Positions 33,915 to 45,079 of a stretch of 64,000 nt of DNA are shown here, piece by piece. Numbering within the stretch: position 1 is the stretch's first letter; every line of letters starts with the position of its first letter. A program made the translations under genes and the position numbers. Under the pieces are notes generated by a model, which worked only from the letters and a program-made list of their open reading frames with translations, searched no databases and was not told the DNA's origin. The stretch comes from Aspidapion aeneum. Lineage: Eukaryota > Arthropoda > Insecta > Coleoptera > Brentidae. The stretch covers positions 434,001 to 498,000 of the forward strand of contig CAUYVT010000055.1 in NCBI GenBank assembly GCA_963576565.1. The letters run 5' to 3'.

Positions 33915-34123
33915 AGTTATACGACCGACGTCGACCGTACCTGGAATCATCTAGAGAAACCCGACTACCTCTAAACCTACCGGAGATGAGGAGTTGCATT
34001 TCATTTCATTTGTTGTAAACGTCTTTACCTTTAGTATTCTTAAGTCTATTATTGTACTCGCATCAATAAAATATACATTTATTATAAAGCATAAACTCGA
34101 AGTGGTTGTTCGATTACTTAATT
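33915..34123 (+). repeat. 3' LTR of the errantivirus-like element
   Basis: 209 bp; differs from the 5' LTR at three sites (T/G in CCTTACC, G/T in GCATTGCATT, T/C in CGTTTTTACC). Confidence 0.95.
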
Positions 34124-34395
34124 CATTTGTTTTTTGGAAAAAGTCGCGTGACTATAACACTGTATTTTTTTATATCATTTAATTTTTTTATGTTTTTCTG
34201 ACGCTTGTAGAAAAACAATTGTTCCTAACTAACTACTGTGGAAAGTCTTTTTCAACGGTCAACTAAGCAGTCTCGTGCGGAAAAAGGTGATTTTCCACAC
34301 TTGATAGGAAAATAGCTATTGACGACTTGATGCTAAGGGCTAGTAGGCATCATTAAAAACCCCGTGTTTTAAAATATTTTATATTCACTATTAAC

Positions 34396-34556
34396 AGAGA
34401 TATAGCGTGTGAAGGAAATTCTGGGACACCTTGTATTGTACTTATACACGCAAAAATTGTTTTAGGCCCTTTTCAATTTTATACTTTTATTGTCATTTCT
34501 GTATTATTTTTGCAATCACACTGTTTCCACTTTATTAAAAAATGATAATCGTAACA
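34396..34556 (+). repeat. fragment related to the piggyBac-like MITE (empty site)
   Basis: GAGATATAGCGTGTGAAGGA and what follows matches 18949-19070, then TCACACTGTTTCCACTTTAT and what follows matches 25630-25675, contiguous here but 6.5 kb apart there. It therefore shows the junction without the inserted element. Confidence 0.8.
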
Positions 34557-34576
34557 TTGTATGTACACATCATAAC

Positions 34577-34654
34577 AATTAGCAAATACTGGCTAACTGT
34601 CCTAGAAGGACAAAGCCAATACTCTGGAACAGAACAGAACAGAATTAGCAAATA
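34577..34654 (+). mobile_element. 54-bp retroposed tail with 12-bp TSD
   Basis: AATTAGCAAATA stands at 34577-34588 and 34643-34654. The 54 bp between ends in GAACAGAACAGAACAG, a pentamer tail. This fits an extremely 5'-truncated LINE or SINE copy. Confidence 0.75.
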
Positions 34655-34761
34655 GGCCAACAAAAATAAATAGGTAGTCTCAAAAATGATGAAGTGTTTA
34701 AAAATGGAACTAAATTTTGTACTGTAGAAAATGTTTAGTGCTTATTTCAGATATGCACCTA

Positions 34762-34929
34762 CAGTGGCGTATACAAAAAATGGCCTTGGGGGGGCTTGGA
34801 ACTTTTTTCCACTTTTATTTAATAACTTATTAAAAAGTAGGTAAACAAATATTTTTAAAATAATCTATTTCTAGGTTCTTGGGGAGGGGGCTTCAACATC
34901 CCAACCCCCCCCCCTTGTATACGCTCATG
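34762..34929. mobile_element. 168-bp MITE, CAGTGGCGTATACAA ends
   Basis: CAGTGGCGTATACAAAAAA at the left and CTTGTATACGCTCATG at the right are inverted with mismatches. G-rich then C-rich strings lie inside. Similar to the MITEs at 8349 and 53087. Confidence 0.65.
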
Positions 34930-35291
34930 AACCTTAATACTTAATTTTTTTAATTTAATGGGATGTGCCGATGTGAACGGGATTGCGTTATTTTATTATA
35001 CCTTAGTGACCTATTTTTAAAAAAAAAACAGACAAAACCGGACATATTCGAAAAAAACCGGATAATACCGGACACATTTTAAAAACCGGGCGGCAGTCCA
35101 AAAAACCGGACTGTCCGGCCCAAAATTGGACGGTTGGTCATTTTAGATAAATGTGTTATTTGATATTGCAAATTTCTATTTTCAACCTATTTCGAGGCCG
35201 CATCTAAAAATAAGTGTTTTTTTTTCATGCATTCAAACAATTTCATTTAAAAACAAATGGTCGGGAAGTCAATTTTTAAATATTCAAATTT

Positions 35292-36343
35292 TGGGTGATT
35301 TTGATATAGATAGATAGATAGATATTTATTCACCATATTCAATATACAATTTTGCACTATATATATATGGTATGTCATTTACAAATTAACTTTTTTTTAA
35401 ACTAATGGTAGGAAAACTTTTAAAAATCCTGAAACATCTTGATTATGTGTACAGCTAGGTTTTTCTTAATACCTAAAAAAAGTTTTATTACTAAATAAAA
35501 ATAAGATATCAATACCTATTTATAATATTTAAAATGCCTTTTTCTAAAAATACATTCTTTACAAAGAAATCGTCAGGTAAAATTATTTTAATTAAAACCG
35601 CTGTTAAGTAGATAAGCACTTATATAACTTGGCATGCTGATTAAGGACTCCATGCGAAGTTAAGAAAAAACAGTGCATTGCTGGGCGTCGCATTATAGGT
35701 GGCGCGACGCCTTAAAGCTTAAAATTGATGGTAACCTACTTTTTGCCAAATATCTCAAAAACGGTAATATGTAGGACAATTTTGCTTTTACTCTTATATT
35801 GCCAGTTGATGTATCTTTCTACCGCTCTATGACAATCTCAACAAATATTTTGAATTTTTTTCATAAAAACTGTAGAAGTGAGATTTTCAACAAAATTTTA
35901 ATTTTTAAAATTTTTGGATTGTTTGGCTCCCTCCAAAACAGTTTAGTGCTGATTTTAATTTTGTATGAAAATTATTGTATTTTTACAGTTAACCTATCAC
36001 AATGTGCTTAAATTAATATATTATCTTCACATGGAACCGCGCAAAAAAATACCAAAATTAGCAATATCGCGTTTTATAAAAAAAAACATTTAATTGCTCC
36101 TAAGATCACTTTTTCAAGTAAACTACTACTTATTTTTTTATTCCTATTTTTTGCTTAATTATTATTAAAACTAACCAATATTATTTAAAAAAATAATGCG
36201 GTGAACGAAAAATAGTCCGGGTGACTAATAACAAAATTCAAACTTAAGTAATGCTATGTAAAAAAAACATTGGATTTAGGGAGCAATTTGACATCTCTTC
36301 ATTTGTGTACCTCGGATTTCTATATTTTATGGGTGATTTTGAT
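35292..36343 (-). mobile_element. 1.02-kb retroposed sequence with 14-bp TSD and (TCTA)n tail
   Basis: TGGGTGATTTTGAT occurs at 35292-35305 and 36330-36343. On the minus strand the enclosed 1,024 bp ends with GAATAAATATCTATCTATC, a polyadenylation-like signal plus tetramer tail next to the left TSD. No reverse transcriptase or other coding domain is visible, so it is either the 3' UTR end of a LINE or a retroposed noncoding transcript. It includes an about 70-bp GC-richer patch near 35630-35720. Confidence 0.75.
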
Positions 36344-37615
36344 CCTCCACTGGAATTAGTTTTATTGGACCATTAGCAATAGAACAGATCATAATGAATC
36401 ACAAAATTATTAGACATTGTCAAATTTGTAATGTTTAATAACAGATTTTTTCTACTCTTTGAACTTGAAAAATAAATTGAAAACAAAAATGTTTTGAAAT
36501 TTTTGTCTTCTTTTGACCTTACCCACCAATCCTTAAAATTTGATACATTATTTAAATTACACCCTGTATATTATTTTTTGGTACTTTTTTTTATTATTTT
36601 GCAAAATAAGTGCCACATGCTGTCATAATATTTAATTAATATTATTATTAAAAATGTGAATTCAATTTTTAGCTGTAAACGTATTATTTGGTAATCGTAC
36701 ATCATGTAAACTTATGTTGTATGCAGTGATCTTCTAACGATTATACAATGTCTATAGTTCTTGGTGATCTTCTCTCTCGCAAGCTTTCTTACCTGGCCGC
36801 TAGATGGGGTAACTTAGCAAACTATAATTAGGGTCACTGCATCCTGGAAGCCTGGCGTCTCCAGGGGTAGCGACAAGCCCACGTGACCTCCCTCGGAATT
36901 TCCATGGGCACGCAATTTTTGGACAATTTTGTAAATTAACCTCGGAATTTTTAGAGTACCTACAAATTTTCTAGAAGTTTGTAAAGCTATCTCAGAATTT
37001 TTAGAGTACCTACAGTATGTAAAATCTTTTAAAAAAATTAAAAGACAATACTTATAATTTAAGTTTTTGACCAACTTTTACTTTTAAAATATAAATTAAT
37101 ACAAAAAAGACTACAAAACAATTTAATACATACACTTTTACTATTAGATATAATATTAGTTATAGTACTTACCTACAATGATAAAAAAATATTATTTCTG
37201 TGGGATTACTCTAAATTTTGCCTTTTTTGGTTAAAATGGTTATAGTTTCTAGAGTCATATTCCTGTGATTCTGCCATGCTTCCAATCAGGTAGACTCTGT
37301 GCAAAAACATGATTTAAAAAAAAAATCCAAACCTTTTAGTTTTGTATTTTACATCAATATAAGAAATTCTTTATATTTAAAATAACACACAGTATCTTTA
37401 AAGTTCGTTAGACTCGCGATCATTTAACGGCATTGTTAGAGATATATTACTTAAATATTAAATCAAGCAAAACAAAGTTCAAACCTATCGGGACTTCGAG
37501 CCTCGAGGTAAACCTGGACGATCAGTCTAAAGTAGGAATGTTCAGGAAGCCAGAATAATTTTTAATGGTACCTAGCCCTAATTCTACACTTTCTTTATTT
37601 TAATTTGATGTCCTA
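36344..37615. other. AT-rich spacer
   Basis: No gene supported. The segment 36826-36880 (TTAGGGTCACTGCATC, then GGGGTAGCGACA) is related to the complement of 54360-54415. Confidence 0.4.
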
Positions 37616-37825
37616 TGTACGTACCATATACGTCTGAGGTACGTACATTTTCAGTACTATATACGTACCATGTACGTCTGGAGTACGTACATTTTACGTT
37701 TAACTGGACGTACCATGTTAGTATCTAGTACGAGTTTTTTACGTACATAGGTACATTCATCGAAAATACGTCGAATGTTAGTAGATAGTACGTTCATAGT
37801 ACGTACAAATCCCTACGACGTACAT
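37616..37825. repeat. cluster of TACGTAC palindromes
   Basis: More than a dozen ACGTAC or GTACGT words in about 210 bp (for example GAGGTACGTACATTTTCAG and GGAGTACGTACATTTTACG), with an irregular 20-45 bp spacing. No coding frame. Confidence 0.8.
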
Positions 37826-38099
37826 ATATGAGCGTAAGCACTCCGGTTCTCATTTTGGAAGGTTCTCTCTTGAGCGCAAACCTGTGACTTGCGGACAGTT
37901 TTTAGTTCAAAAATGTTTGCGATTAATTGACAAAGGTTAGGAAAACACCAATTTCGACAAAAAATTCAAAAAAAGAATTTTTCCAAAATATATGTCGGTT
38001 TGGTTCGGTTTGGTTTCACACTCTCTAAGATCCGGGGAAAGAAGTCAGGGAAGTTTTCTTATGAAAAATATGTTAGAAACTATATGAGTTGTGTAAAGT

Positions 38100-38540
38100 T
38101 TGGCAATCCAGGTTAGAACTTCTTTTTTCACAAAGCTTGTTTTCAATGAAATTATTTTTAAACAAATTTCTATTCGAGGCAAATGTTTTCGAACTATTAC
38201 TTTCGAATAAATTTCCATTCAAAACAACTATTTTCGAACAAATTTCCGTTCGAAGAAAATGTTTTAAAACAAATTTTCGTCAGGAAAAACTGTTTTTGTA
38301 AAGTACTATGTGTGCGTTTTTACTTTCGGTTTTTTGTTAGGACCTTTTGTTTTTCAATCTTTTGTTTTTGACCGTTTGTATTTTCGACCTTTTGTATTTT
38401 TGATCGTTTGTATTTTCGACCTTTTGAACTTTCGGCTATTGTATTTTCGACCTCTTGTAGTTTCGGCTTTTTGTTTTCCAACCGTTTTTACTTTCGATCT
38501 TTTTTATTTTCGACCTTATGTACTTTCGACCTTTTAAACC
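38100..38540. repeat. two degenerate word arrays
   Basis: 38140-38300 repeats AATTTCCATTCGA and GAAAATGTTTT phrases like those at 6000-7150. 38310-38540 repeats TTTTCGACCTTTTGTA phrases with about 20-bp spacing, related in style to 17518-18092. Frames here are readings of the repeats. Confidence 0.65.
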
Positions 38541-38914
38541 GTAATAAAATAATGGTAGGCATATTATAAACCTGTGGACGACAGTGTTTACTTTTAATCC
38601 CGCGACGAGAATTTTCAAGCCTGACGGGAAGGACGGCTATACTCTGCTAAGTAACTAAAAGGGGCTTTAATACCAAGGTTTATATACTAAAAATAATAAT
38701 AATCATAAAATAAATATTAAACCACTAACACGATACACTAGTTTTAGCATGTCAACCCCCGGTATATAATAATACAGTGGGCAGTGATTTGTCATTTATT
38801 TGGTGGGCTATGGACCCGTTGCTATAGCATGGCGTTAAACAAAAGTCAGTCAAACGCTAACAAACCTAGAAAAAATGTAGAAAAAATAATATTTATTTCG
38901 TAACAAACTAAATA
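38541..38914. other. spacer
   Basis: No supported feature. Confidence 0.35.
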
Positions 38915-41900
38915 GACCAGGCAAAAATTTAGGATTTCCAAACAATCGTCCTTCTTTACCAAATTTTGTACACATATACAGTGCCCTTCCACGGTTCCAA
39001 GAATATACTTCGTTAAGTTTTTTGTTAACTTTTCTGTGGCGTAGAGGCCATTTACTGATGTACGAGATTCGTACAAACATAAGTTTCTTATTTATTAAAT
39101 TTCTTTACAACCGGGACCACCCTGTACATCCTGAATATATTTTTTAAAAGCTGTTAAAATTTCTAATAAAATGATGTATTGCAGCATGACAATTTTTTTT
39201 AAAATTATGGAAAAATATGAGCAAGTAATTAGTTTTTCTAAAAAATTTGCCATTTTATTAAAAAATTCTTTTTTTGTTTTTTAATTTTAAAAAAGGTTTA
39301 CGGCGCTTTAACAAAAAAAAATTGACAAATTCTAGATACAAGGATAAGCCACACAAATAATCAGAAATCTTAAAAAAGCCTATTTGGTGTCTTTTGATTT
39401 TATTTAAATTTTGTCAGTTTTTAACCTCTATAAACTTAGCATTACCACTTAAGAATTGGATGTTCGCAATATATGCATTAATTGTCGTGAATTTGTCGTA
39501 AATTTGTCGTGAAAGAAAAAAAATTGTCGCGCCACCCGTTTTCCTGAAAAGGGTATGTAATGCTAAGTTGAGTCTCAACTTAGCATTACCACCCCAGAAA
39601 AAATTAAAATTTTTAAAAACTAATCTATGGAATAATTGTCGTAAATTTGTCGTAAATTTGTCGTGAAAGAAAAAAATTTGTCGCGTCACCCGTTTTCCTG
39701 AAAAGGGTATGTAATGCTAAGTTGAGTCTCAACTTAGCACTACCACCCCAGAAAAAATTAAAATTTTCAAAAACTAATAAATGCATTAATTGTCGTGAGT
39801 TTGTCGTAAATTTGTCGTAAAAGAAAAACAATTGACACGTCATCCGTTTTTCCGAAAACGGGCAGTGAGCAATTTTGATTTATTTCCCAGCTAAATCTTA
39901 GTGATCTTTAAGCTTTTTTACAATACGAAGATGTAGTATATTTATCTTTGTCGCGCAATTGTAAATTTTTGGTGAAACAATAATTATATTACGTTCCGCT
40001 TTTACTTTTCAATATAACCTTTTGTGGTGTTTGGGTAAATATTCATTGATCGCCAGGATTTTGCGTTGTTTTAGAAATTATGAAAAAAAGTGAACTTCTC
40101 ACGAAACATTTATATGCATTAATTGTCTTAAATTTATAGTAAATTTGTCGTGAAACAAAAAAAATTGTCGCGCCACCCGCTTTCCTGAAAAGGGTATGTA
40201 ATGCTAAGTTGAGTCTCAATTTAGCACTACCACCCCAGAAAAAATTAAAATTTTTAAAAACTAATCTATGGAATAATTGTTGTAAATTTGTCGTGAAAAG
40301 ACAAATTTTCTCGCGCCACCCGTTTTCCTGAAAAGGGGGTGTAATGCTAAGTTGAGTCTCAACTTAGCACTACCACCCCAGAAAAAATTTAAATTTTTAA
40401 AAACTAATAAATGTATTAATTGTTTTTCAGGAAAACGGGTGGCGCGACAAATTTTTTTCTTTCACGACAAATTTAAGACAAATTTACGACAATTATTCCA
40501 TAGATTAGTTTTTAAAAATTTTAATTTTTTTCTGGGGTGGTAATGCTAAGTTGAGACTCAACTTAGCATTACATACCGTTTTCAGGAAAACGAGTGTCGC
40601 GACAATTTTTTTTCTTTCACGACAAATTTACGACAAATTCACGACAATTAATACATTTATTAGTTTTAAAAATTTTAATTTTTTCTGGGGTGGTAGTGCT
40701 AAGTTGAGACTTAACTTAGCATTACACCCCCTTTTCAGGAAAACGGGTGGCGCGAGAAAATTTTTCTTTTCACGACAAATTTACGACAAATTTACAACAA
40801 TTATTCCATAGATTAGTTTTTGAAAATTTTAATTTTTTCTGGGGTGGTAGTGCTAAATTGAGACTCAACTTAGCATTACATACCCTTTTCAGGAAAGCGG
40901 GTGGCGCGACAATTTTTTTTGTTTCACGACAAATTTACTACAAATTTAAGACAATTAATGCAGTTAAATGTTTCGTGAGAAGTTCACTTTTTTTCATAAT
41001 TTCTAAAACAACGCAAAATCCTGGCGATCAATGAATATTTACACAAACACCACAAAAGGTTATATTGACAAGTAAAAGCGGAACGTAATATAATGATTGT
41101 TTCACCAAAAATTTACAATTGCGCGACAAGATTAAATATACTACATCTTCGTATTGTAAAAAAGCTTAAAGATCACTAAGATTTAGCTGGGAAATCAATC
41201 AAAATTGCTCACTGCCCGTTTTCGGGAAAACGGATGGGGAGTCAATTGTTTTTCTTTTACGACAAATTTACGACAAATTCACGACAATTAATGCATTTAT
41301 TAGTTTTTGAAAATTTTAATTTTTTCTGGGGTGGTAGTGCTAAGTTGAGACTCAACTTAGCATTACATACCCTTTTCAGGAAAACGGGTGGCGCGACAAA
41401 TTTTTTTTCTGTCACGACAAATTTACGACAAATTCACGACAATTAATGCATATATTGCGAATATCCAATTCTTAAGTGGTAATGCTAAGTTTATAGAGGT
41501 CAGTTTTTACCTCACAACATTGCGATTTCTACTGGGGATTTTATCTGGTAATATTTTTATTGTTTCTTATAAATGTCTAAATAAAAAAATGTTAGATTTA
41601 TCAATCTGCGCGATGGCGCTCTATATGCAATTATTTATTTTAGCAGGACATGTTTTTTAAAAAGAGTACCGTTTTCAACGTTACAAAAATAACAATCAAG
41701 TTTCCGATCGGGTTACATTTATAAAATTTGTGCAAGTATCAAAAGAAGTATTATGGTTGACAAGCAAACTTATATAATTACCTGAAATTTTGCACATATG
41801 TCAAAATATCGCAATTTTTTCTTGTAAAGGTGCCACAATCGACTTTTTTTAAATACTTAATGCAATATGGCCAAACGCTCACTGAACTTAACGAAATAAG

Positions 41901-42070
41901 AACAAAGTTCATCTTCTTCCATTTTTTGGTTATGCTCGGGCTGAATTAAGCTTGTAAAAGCAGAAACGCTTGAGTCTTCCAATTACCTTTATCCGAGGGG
42001 TGGCTCGATCGCCGATTTTTGTACACCAAAAGGAAATACCTACGGTGTTTCCTGGTATTTCCCCAAGTAA
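38915..42070 (+). repeat. left arm of a large inverted repeat
   Basis: 38915-39423 plus 41510-41945 match the complement of 53411-52013, and 41985-42070 match the complement of 51690-51780. Homology begins at GACCAGGC immediately after a TA. The arm is interrupted by the foldback element at 39424-41500. No gene in it. Confidence 0.8.
39424..41500. mobile_element. FB-like foldback element, 2.08 kb, 9-bp TSD
   Basis: Perfect ends ACCTCTATAAACTTAGC (39424-39440) and complement (41484-41500). The 9-mer CAGTTTTTA at 39415-39423 is repeated at 41501-41509, and the same site is unoccupied in the complementary copy (52409-52417). Each half, about 1 kb, is the mirror of the other around 40430 and is built of about 150-bp modules containing CTTAGCATTACCACCCCAG, AAATTTGTCGTGAAAG and GCGCCACCCGTTTTCCTGAA. 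Frames reading LRLNLALHTLFRKT recur on both sides only because the modules do. Confidence 0.92.
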
Positions 42071-42357
42071 CATTTCTTTATTTATAGCAGAAGCTAAAAG
42101 GTTGCCAGCGCCTTTCCTTAAAACCATTAGTTTCAATGTTTGGTCGCTAGCACGTTCCCATTACCCTTATATACCCCTTAGACCTCCTAAATGGGACTCC
42201 CCAATTGGTGGTGGCAACCTATGTATTAAACTCATTATAAAACCATAAGAAATAAACGCTAGCTTCGCCCTCTAGCGGTTCCACCAGTATAGAACCTTTT
42301 AGAGCCTAAAGCTATTATGCCAGGTTCTAAAAGCAACTCAGAAACGTCCTCTATCCT
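42071..42357. other. target region left of the Penelope insertion
   Basis: No gene recognised. The last 12 bases (GTCCTCTATCCT, 42346-42357) are the left copy of the target duplication. Confidence 0.6.
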
Positions 42358-42400
42358 AGAAATAAAATTTCGGACTTCCATTGTCTTTATTTATTTTAAA

Positions 42401-42446
42401 ACACGACGTTTCGGTTAGTAAGTATCTCTAACCGTTATCAAGTGTG
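42401..42446 (-). ncRNA. hammerhead-like ribozyme motif, 3' side of minus-strand PLE
   Basis: On the minus strand: ACAC, core TTGATAA, stem II CGGTTAG...CTAACC, core GAAA, then CGTC and GTGT closing stem I with ACAC. See the motif at 45461 for details. Confidence 0.65.
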
Positions 42447-42476
42447 AACTAAACAATCTAGTCTCTAGGCTACTAC

Positions 42477-44936
42477 TTATACTACTTGGTGTGCAGTCAG
42501 GTGTGACGGCCCGCCCCCTTTTTTAATCCTAAGACGCCTGTTTTCCTTAAGGAGTGGTTTCCATATGTTTGGTATGTCCGTGCTTGGTTGACTGAAAACT
42601 TCTTTATTCTGCATTATATACGCAGCTTCAATAAACTTTCGTTTTCGCCAATGCGACTCCTTATGTAAAACTTTAGCTTCTGACCACTGAATCCTGTGAT
42701 CATTTGACCAAGCATGATCTGCTAAACCGGATTTTTCAATATCCCCTAATTGGGTACTTTTTAGATGTTCATTTACTCTAACCTGAAGAGGGCGTTTCGT
42801 TTCACCTACATATGATTTACCACACTCACACGGGATTTGGTAAATACATTCCTTATTATTTGAGGGATTGTCTGGTTTTGTTTTAGTTACAAAACTTCTT
42901 ATCGTATTTCCCGAAGAAAATACTGTTTTTATATTATAGTGTTTAGCTATTCGTCTTATGTTTTCTGAAATCCCTTGAACATATGGAATGTTAATAACAC
43001 CTAACGGATTATTATTTTGAGAATTTGGTACATTTAGTTTGTTTTTAATTTTAAATATCGTTGAGTTTATTAATTTCTCGGAATAACCATTCTGTTGTAA
43101 GTCCTTTTTAATGTTGTTAATTTCTGTGGTTAATTCTTCATTATTACTACAAATATTTACGGCTCTTAAATACAAACTTCTTATAACTCCTTGTTTTGTT
43201 GCAACAGAATGATTAGACTTAAAATTTAGGTACTGTCCCGTGTGTGTAGGTTTCCTATATACAGTGGTTTGAATGTTTCTGTCTAATCGTTTGACAAGAA
43301 CATCCAAAAAAGGTAAGGCCGAATCTTTTTCAATTTCCATGGTGCACTTGATTGTTGGTCGAATACCGTTTAAATGGTGTAGAAAATTTTGTAGTTCGTC
43401 ATCATTTTCCGGCCATATAATAAATGTGTCATCCATGTATCGTAGCCATAGTTTTGGTTTGACTCTTGCTGTGTTGATCGCATGGCCCTCGAACCACTCC
43501 ATGTAGATGTTTGCTACCACTGGCGAAAGAGATGAACCCATTGGGAGTCCGTCATTTTGCGCGTAAAACTTATCTTTCACTTGAAAGTAAGAGTTACGGA
43601 GACAGAGCTCCAAAAGATCCATCACCCCCTCCACCGATAGCGTTGTTCTCTCGTGAAGTGTATCATCAGTTTGTAATTTGTTTTTAATGATACTGAGTGA
43701 CTCATTTATTGGCACGTTGGTGTAGAGACTTTCTACATCAAAACTTACAAATCTATCGCCGGGATCTAATTCGATACCTTTTAAAACCTCCACAAAATGT
43801 TCCGAGTTTTTGACAAAAGATTCGGACTTACCCTGTAGTGGTTGAATTATGTCCAACAAAAACCTCGACAAAGTGCTGGTCGGTGAGTCCCTGGAGCTGG
43901 TAATTGGTCGCAGTGGTATATCCTTCTTATGGATCTTTGGTAATCCATAAAAATGTGGTGCCTTACTGTGGTGTGGAGTCAGGCGGGATCTAGCAGCGTC
44001 CGGGATATTTTCAGCATACTTCTTCAAAGTCCTGTAGATGCGTCCTTCTATGGTGGTGGTTGGGTCTTTGGGTAGTTGCTTGTAGTCTCCTTTCTCCAGA
44101 ACTTCTTGGATCTTTTTGTCGTAAGTCTCGACATCCATGATCACCGTTGCGTTTCCTTTGTCGGCCGGTAGAATCTTGATTGATCTGTCAGCCTGCAGGT
44201 TCTTGATTGCCCGTTGTTCTTGACTGGTGATGTTTGTCTTTTGTTGCTTCTTTCTGTCCAACGTTGTTCTTACTTTATGGCGAACCTCATCAGCTTCGGG
44301 TTGAGGTAGACTAACGGTCTCTATTGCTGCAATAATTTCCAGTGTCGGTGTCTGTGCCGGTGCAATGGCGAACTTAAGTCCCTTACTGAGTACCAATTCT
44401 TCGTTGATGCTCAGAGTCCTTTTGGAGATGTTCACTATAGTGCTTGGTGTTGTTGAGTCTCTTCTATCTTGAGTACGTGTCTGTAGTTTCTTGAGTTTTT
44501 CTCGGTGAGTTGATCGTATCTTCTGTCGTTCTCTGTTGCACGTACTGTCAATTTTACTCAGTATCGGTTCGTAGTCTTCCTCCCATGTATGTCGTCTAAT
44601 TTCGTCAAATCGCTCCTCCATGTCGGCGTTGAAGTTGGCTTTTCTCCATCGATGGTAACTGATTTGGGATCGGATTAGTGCTTGGCTTGTCCTCTCTAAG
44701 ATCTTCTTCGTTCTCACTCCCGGAAAGTTGGCTTTTAGGCGGAAACCAACCGGAATGACACCACTGTCGCGCGCCTCGCACAAGAATGAAATGTGTTCTT
44801 CTTCCTTTATCACTTTAAGTTTGGTCTTCTCGTAGCCTCTGAATAGATTGTTGATTCCGGGTCCGTACCGTTCTTCAACTCTTTGTTTGAAACTCGTAGA
44901 CAATGATTGTGTAGAAATAAAATTTCGGACTTCCAT
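42477..44936 (-). CDS. Penelope-like RT with GIY-YIG endonuclease, intact copy A
   Basis: An 819-residue single-ORF polyprotein that would nick DNA and prime its own reverse transcription. Residues about 255-345 hold the N-terminal PLE motifs (ILPADKGNATV, HFYGLPKIHK). The RT core has SFDVESLYTNVP (398-409, catalytic D400), GLPMGSSLSP (463-472) and YMDD (500-503). The C-terminal GIY-YIG nuclease starts at about 697 (CIYQIPCECGKSYVGET) with the zinc-type C703 and C705 and ends with the R/E helix (RKRKFIEAAYI). The ATG lies 20 bp after a hammerhead-like motif. The ORF is uninterrupted and of usual PLE length. It differs from copy B at two internal residues and at the carboxyl end. Probably coding-competent when inserted. 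Confidence 0.95.
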   Translation of the reverse strand: MEVRNFISTQSLSTSFKQRVEERYGPGINNLFRGYEKTKLKVIKEEEHISFLCEARDSGVIPVGFRLKANFPGVRTKKILERTSQALIRSQISYHRWRKANFNADMEERFDEIRRHTWEEDYEPILSKIDSTCNRERQKIRSTHREKLKKLQTRTQDRRDSTTPSTIVNISKRTLSINEELVLSKGLKFAIAPAQTPTLEIIAAIETVSLPQPEADEVRHKVRTTLDRKKQQKTNITSQEQRAIKNLQADRSIKILPADKGNATVIMDVETYDKKIQEVLEKGDYKQLPKDPTTTIEGRIYRTLKKYAENIPDAARSRLTPHHSKAPHFYGLPKIHKKDIPLRPITSSRDSPTSTLSRFLLDIIQPLQGKSESFVKNSEHFVEVLKGIELDPGDRFVSFDVESLYTNVPINESLSIIKNKLQTDDTLHERTTLSVEGVMDLLELCLRNSYFQVKDKFYAQNDGLPMGSSLSPVVANIYMEWFEGHAINTARVKPKLWLRYMDDTFIIWPENDDELQNFLHHLNGIRPTIKCTMEIEKDSALPFLDVLVKRLDRNIQTTVYRKPTHTGQYLNFKSNHSVATKQGVIRSLYLRAVNICSNNEELTTEINNIKKDLQQNGYSEKLINSTIFKIKNKLNVPNSQNNNPLGVINIPYVQGISENIRRIAKHYNIKTVFSSGNTIRSFVTKTKPDNPSNNKECIYQIPCECGKSYVGETKRPLQVRVNEHLKSTQLGDIEKSGLADHAWSNDHRIQWSEAKVLHKESHWRKRKFIEAAYIMQNKEVFSQPSTDIPNIWKPLLKENRRLRIKKGGGPSHLTAHQVV

Positions 44937-44955
44937 TGTCTTTATTTATTTTAAA

Positions 44956-45001
44956 ACACGACGTTTCGGTTAGTAAGTATCTCTAACCGTTATCAAGTGT
45001 G
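44956..45001 (-). ncRNA. hammerhead-like ribozyme motif, 5' side of minus-strand PLE
   Basis: Same 46-nt motif as at 42401 and 45461, lying just upstream of the copy A start codon on the minus strand. Confidence 0.65.
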
Positions 45002-45079
45002 AACTAAGCAATGTAGTCTCTAGGCTACTACTTATACTACTTGGTGTGCAGTCAGGTGTGACGGCCCGCCCCCTTTTTT

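Larger units (their letters stand above)
25991..34123 (+). mobile_element. errantivirus-like endogenous retroelement, decayed
   Basis: An 8,133-bp gypsy-group provirus with order LTR, gag, pol (protease, RT, RNase H, integrase), env, LTR. LTRs are 209 bp, begin AGTTA and end AATT as in Drosophila 17.6/297-type errantiviruses. The primer site is the tRNA-Ser type and env is of the baculovirus-F-like insect type. The two LTRs differ at three visible positions, so the insertion is fairly recent, yet gag, pol and env all carry stops or frameshifts. Flanking tetramers are CACT and CATT, a possible 4-bp TSD with one change. It cannot encode a complete set of proteins. Confidence 0.92.
25781..34211. 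mobile_element. small MITE (about 0.3 kb) split by the errantivirus-like provirus
   Basis: TCTACAAGCGT at 25781-25791 and its complement at 34201-34211, with flanking ATTGTT/AACAAT also inverted, enclose the provirus. Without 25991-34127 about 294 bp remain, including further palindromic GTGGAAAAT/ATTTTCCAC phrases. No ORF of its own. Confidence 0.55.

Noticed and set aside
39414..41446. Several frames sharing LRLNLALHTLFRKTGG
   Set aside because: They recur on both strands because the foldback modules are repeated and inverted; no start context or domain.
43273..43506. Frame opposite to the Penelope ORF (also 46956-47189)
   Set aside because: Antisense shadow of the RT domain, duplicated because the ORF is.
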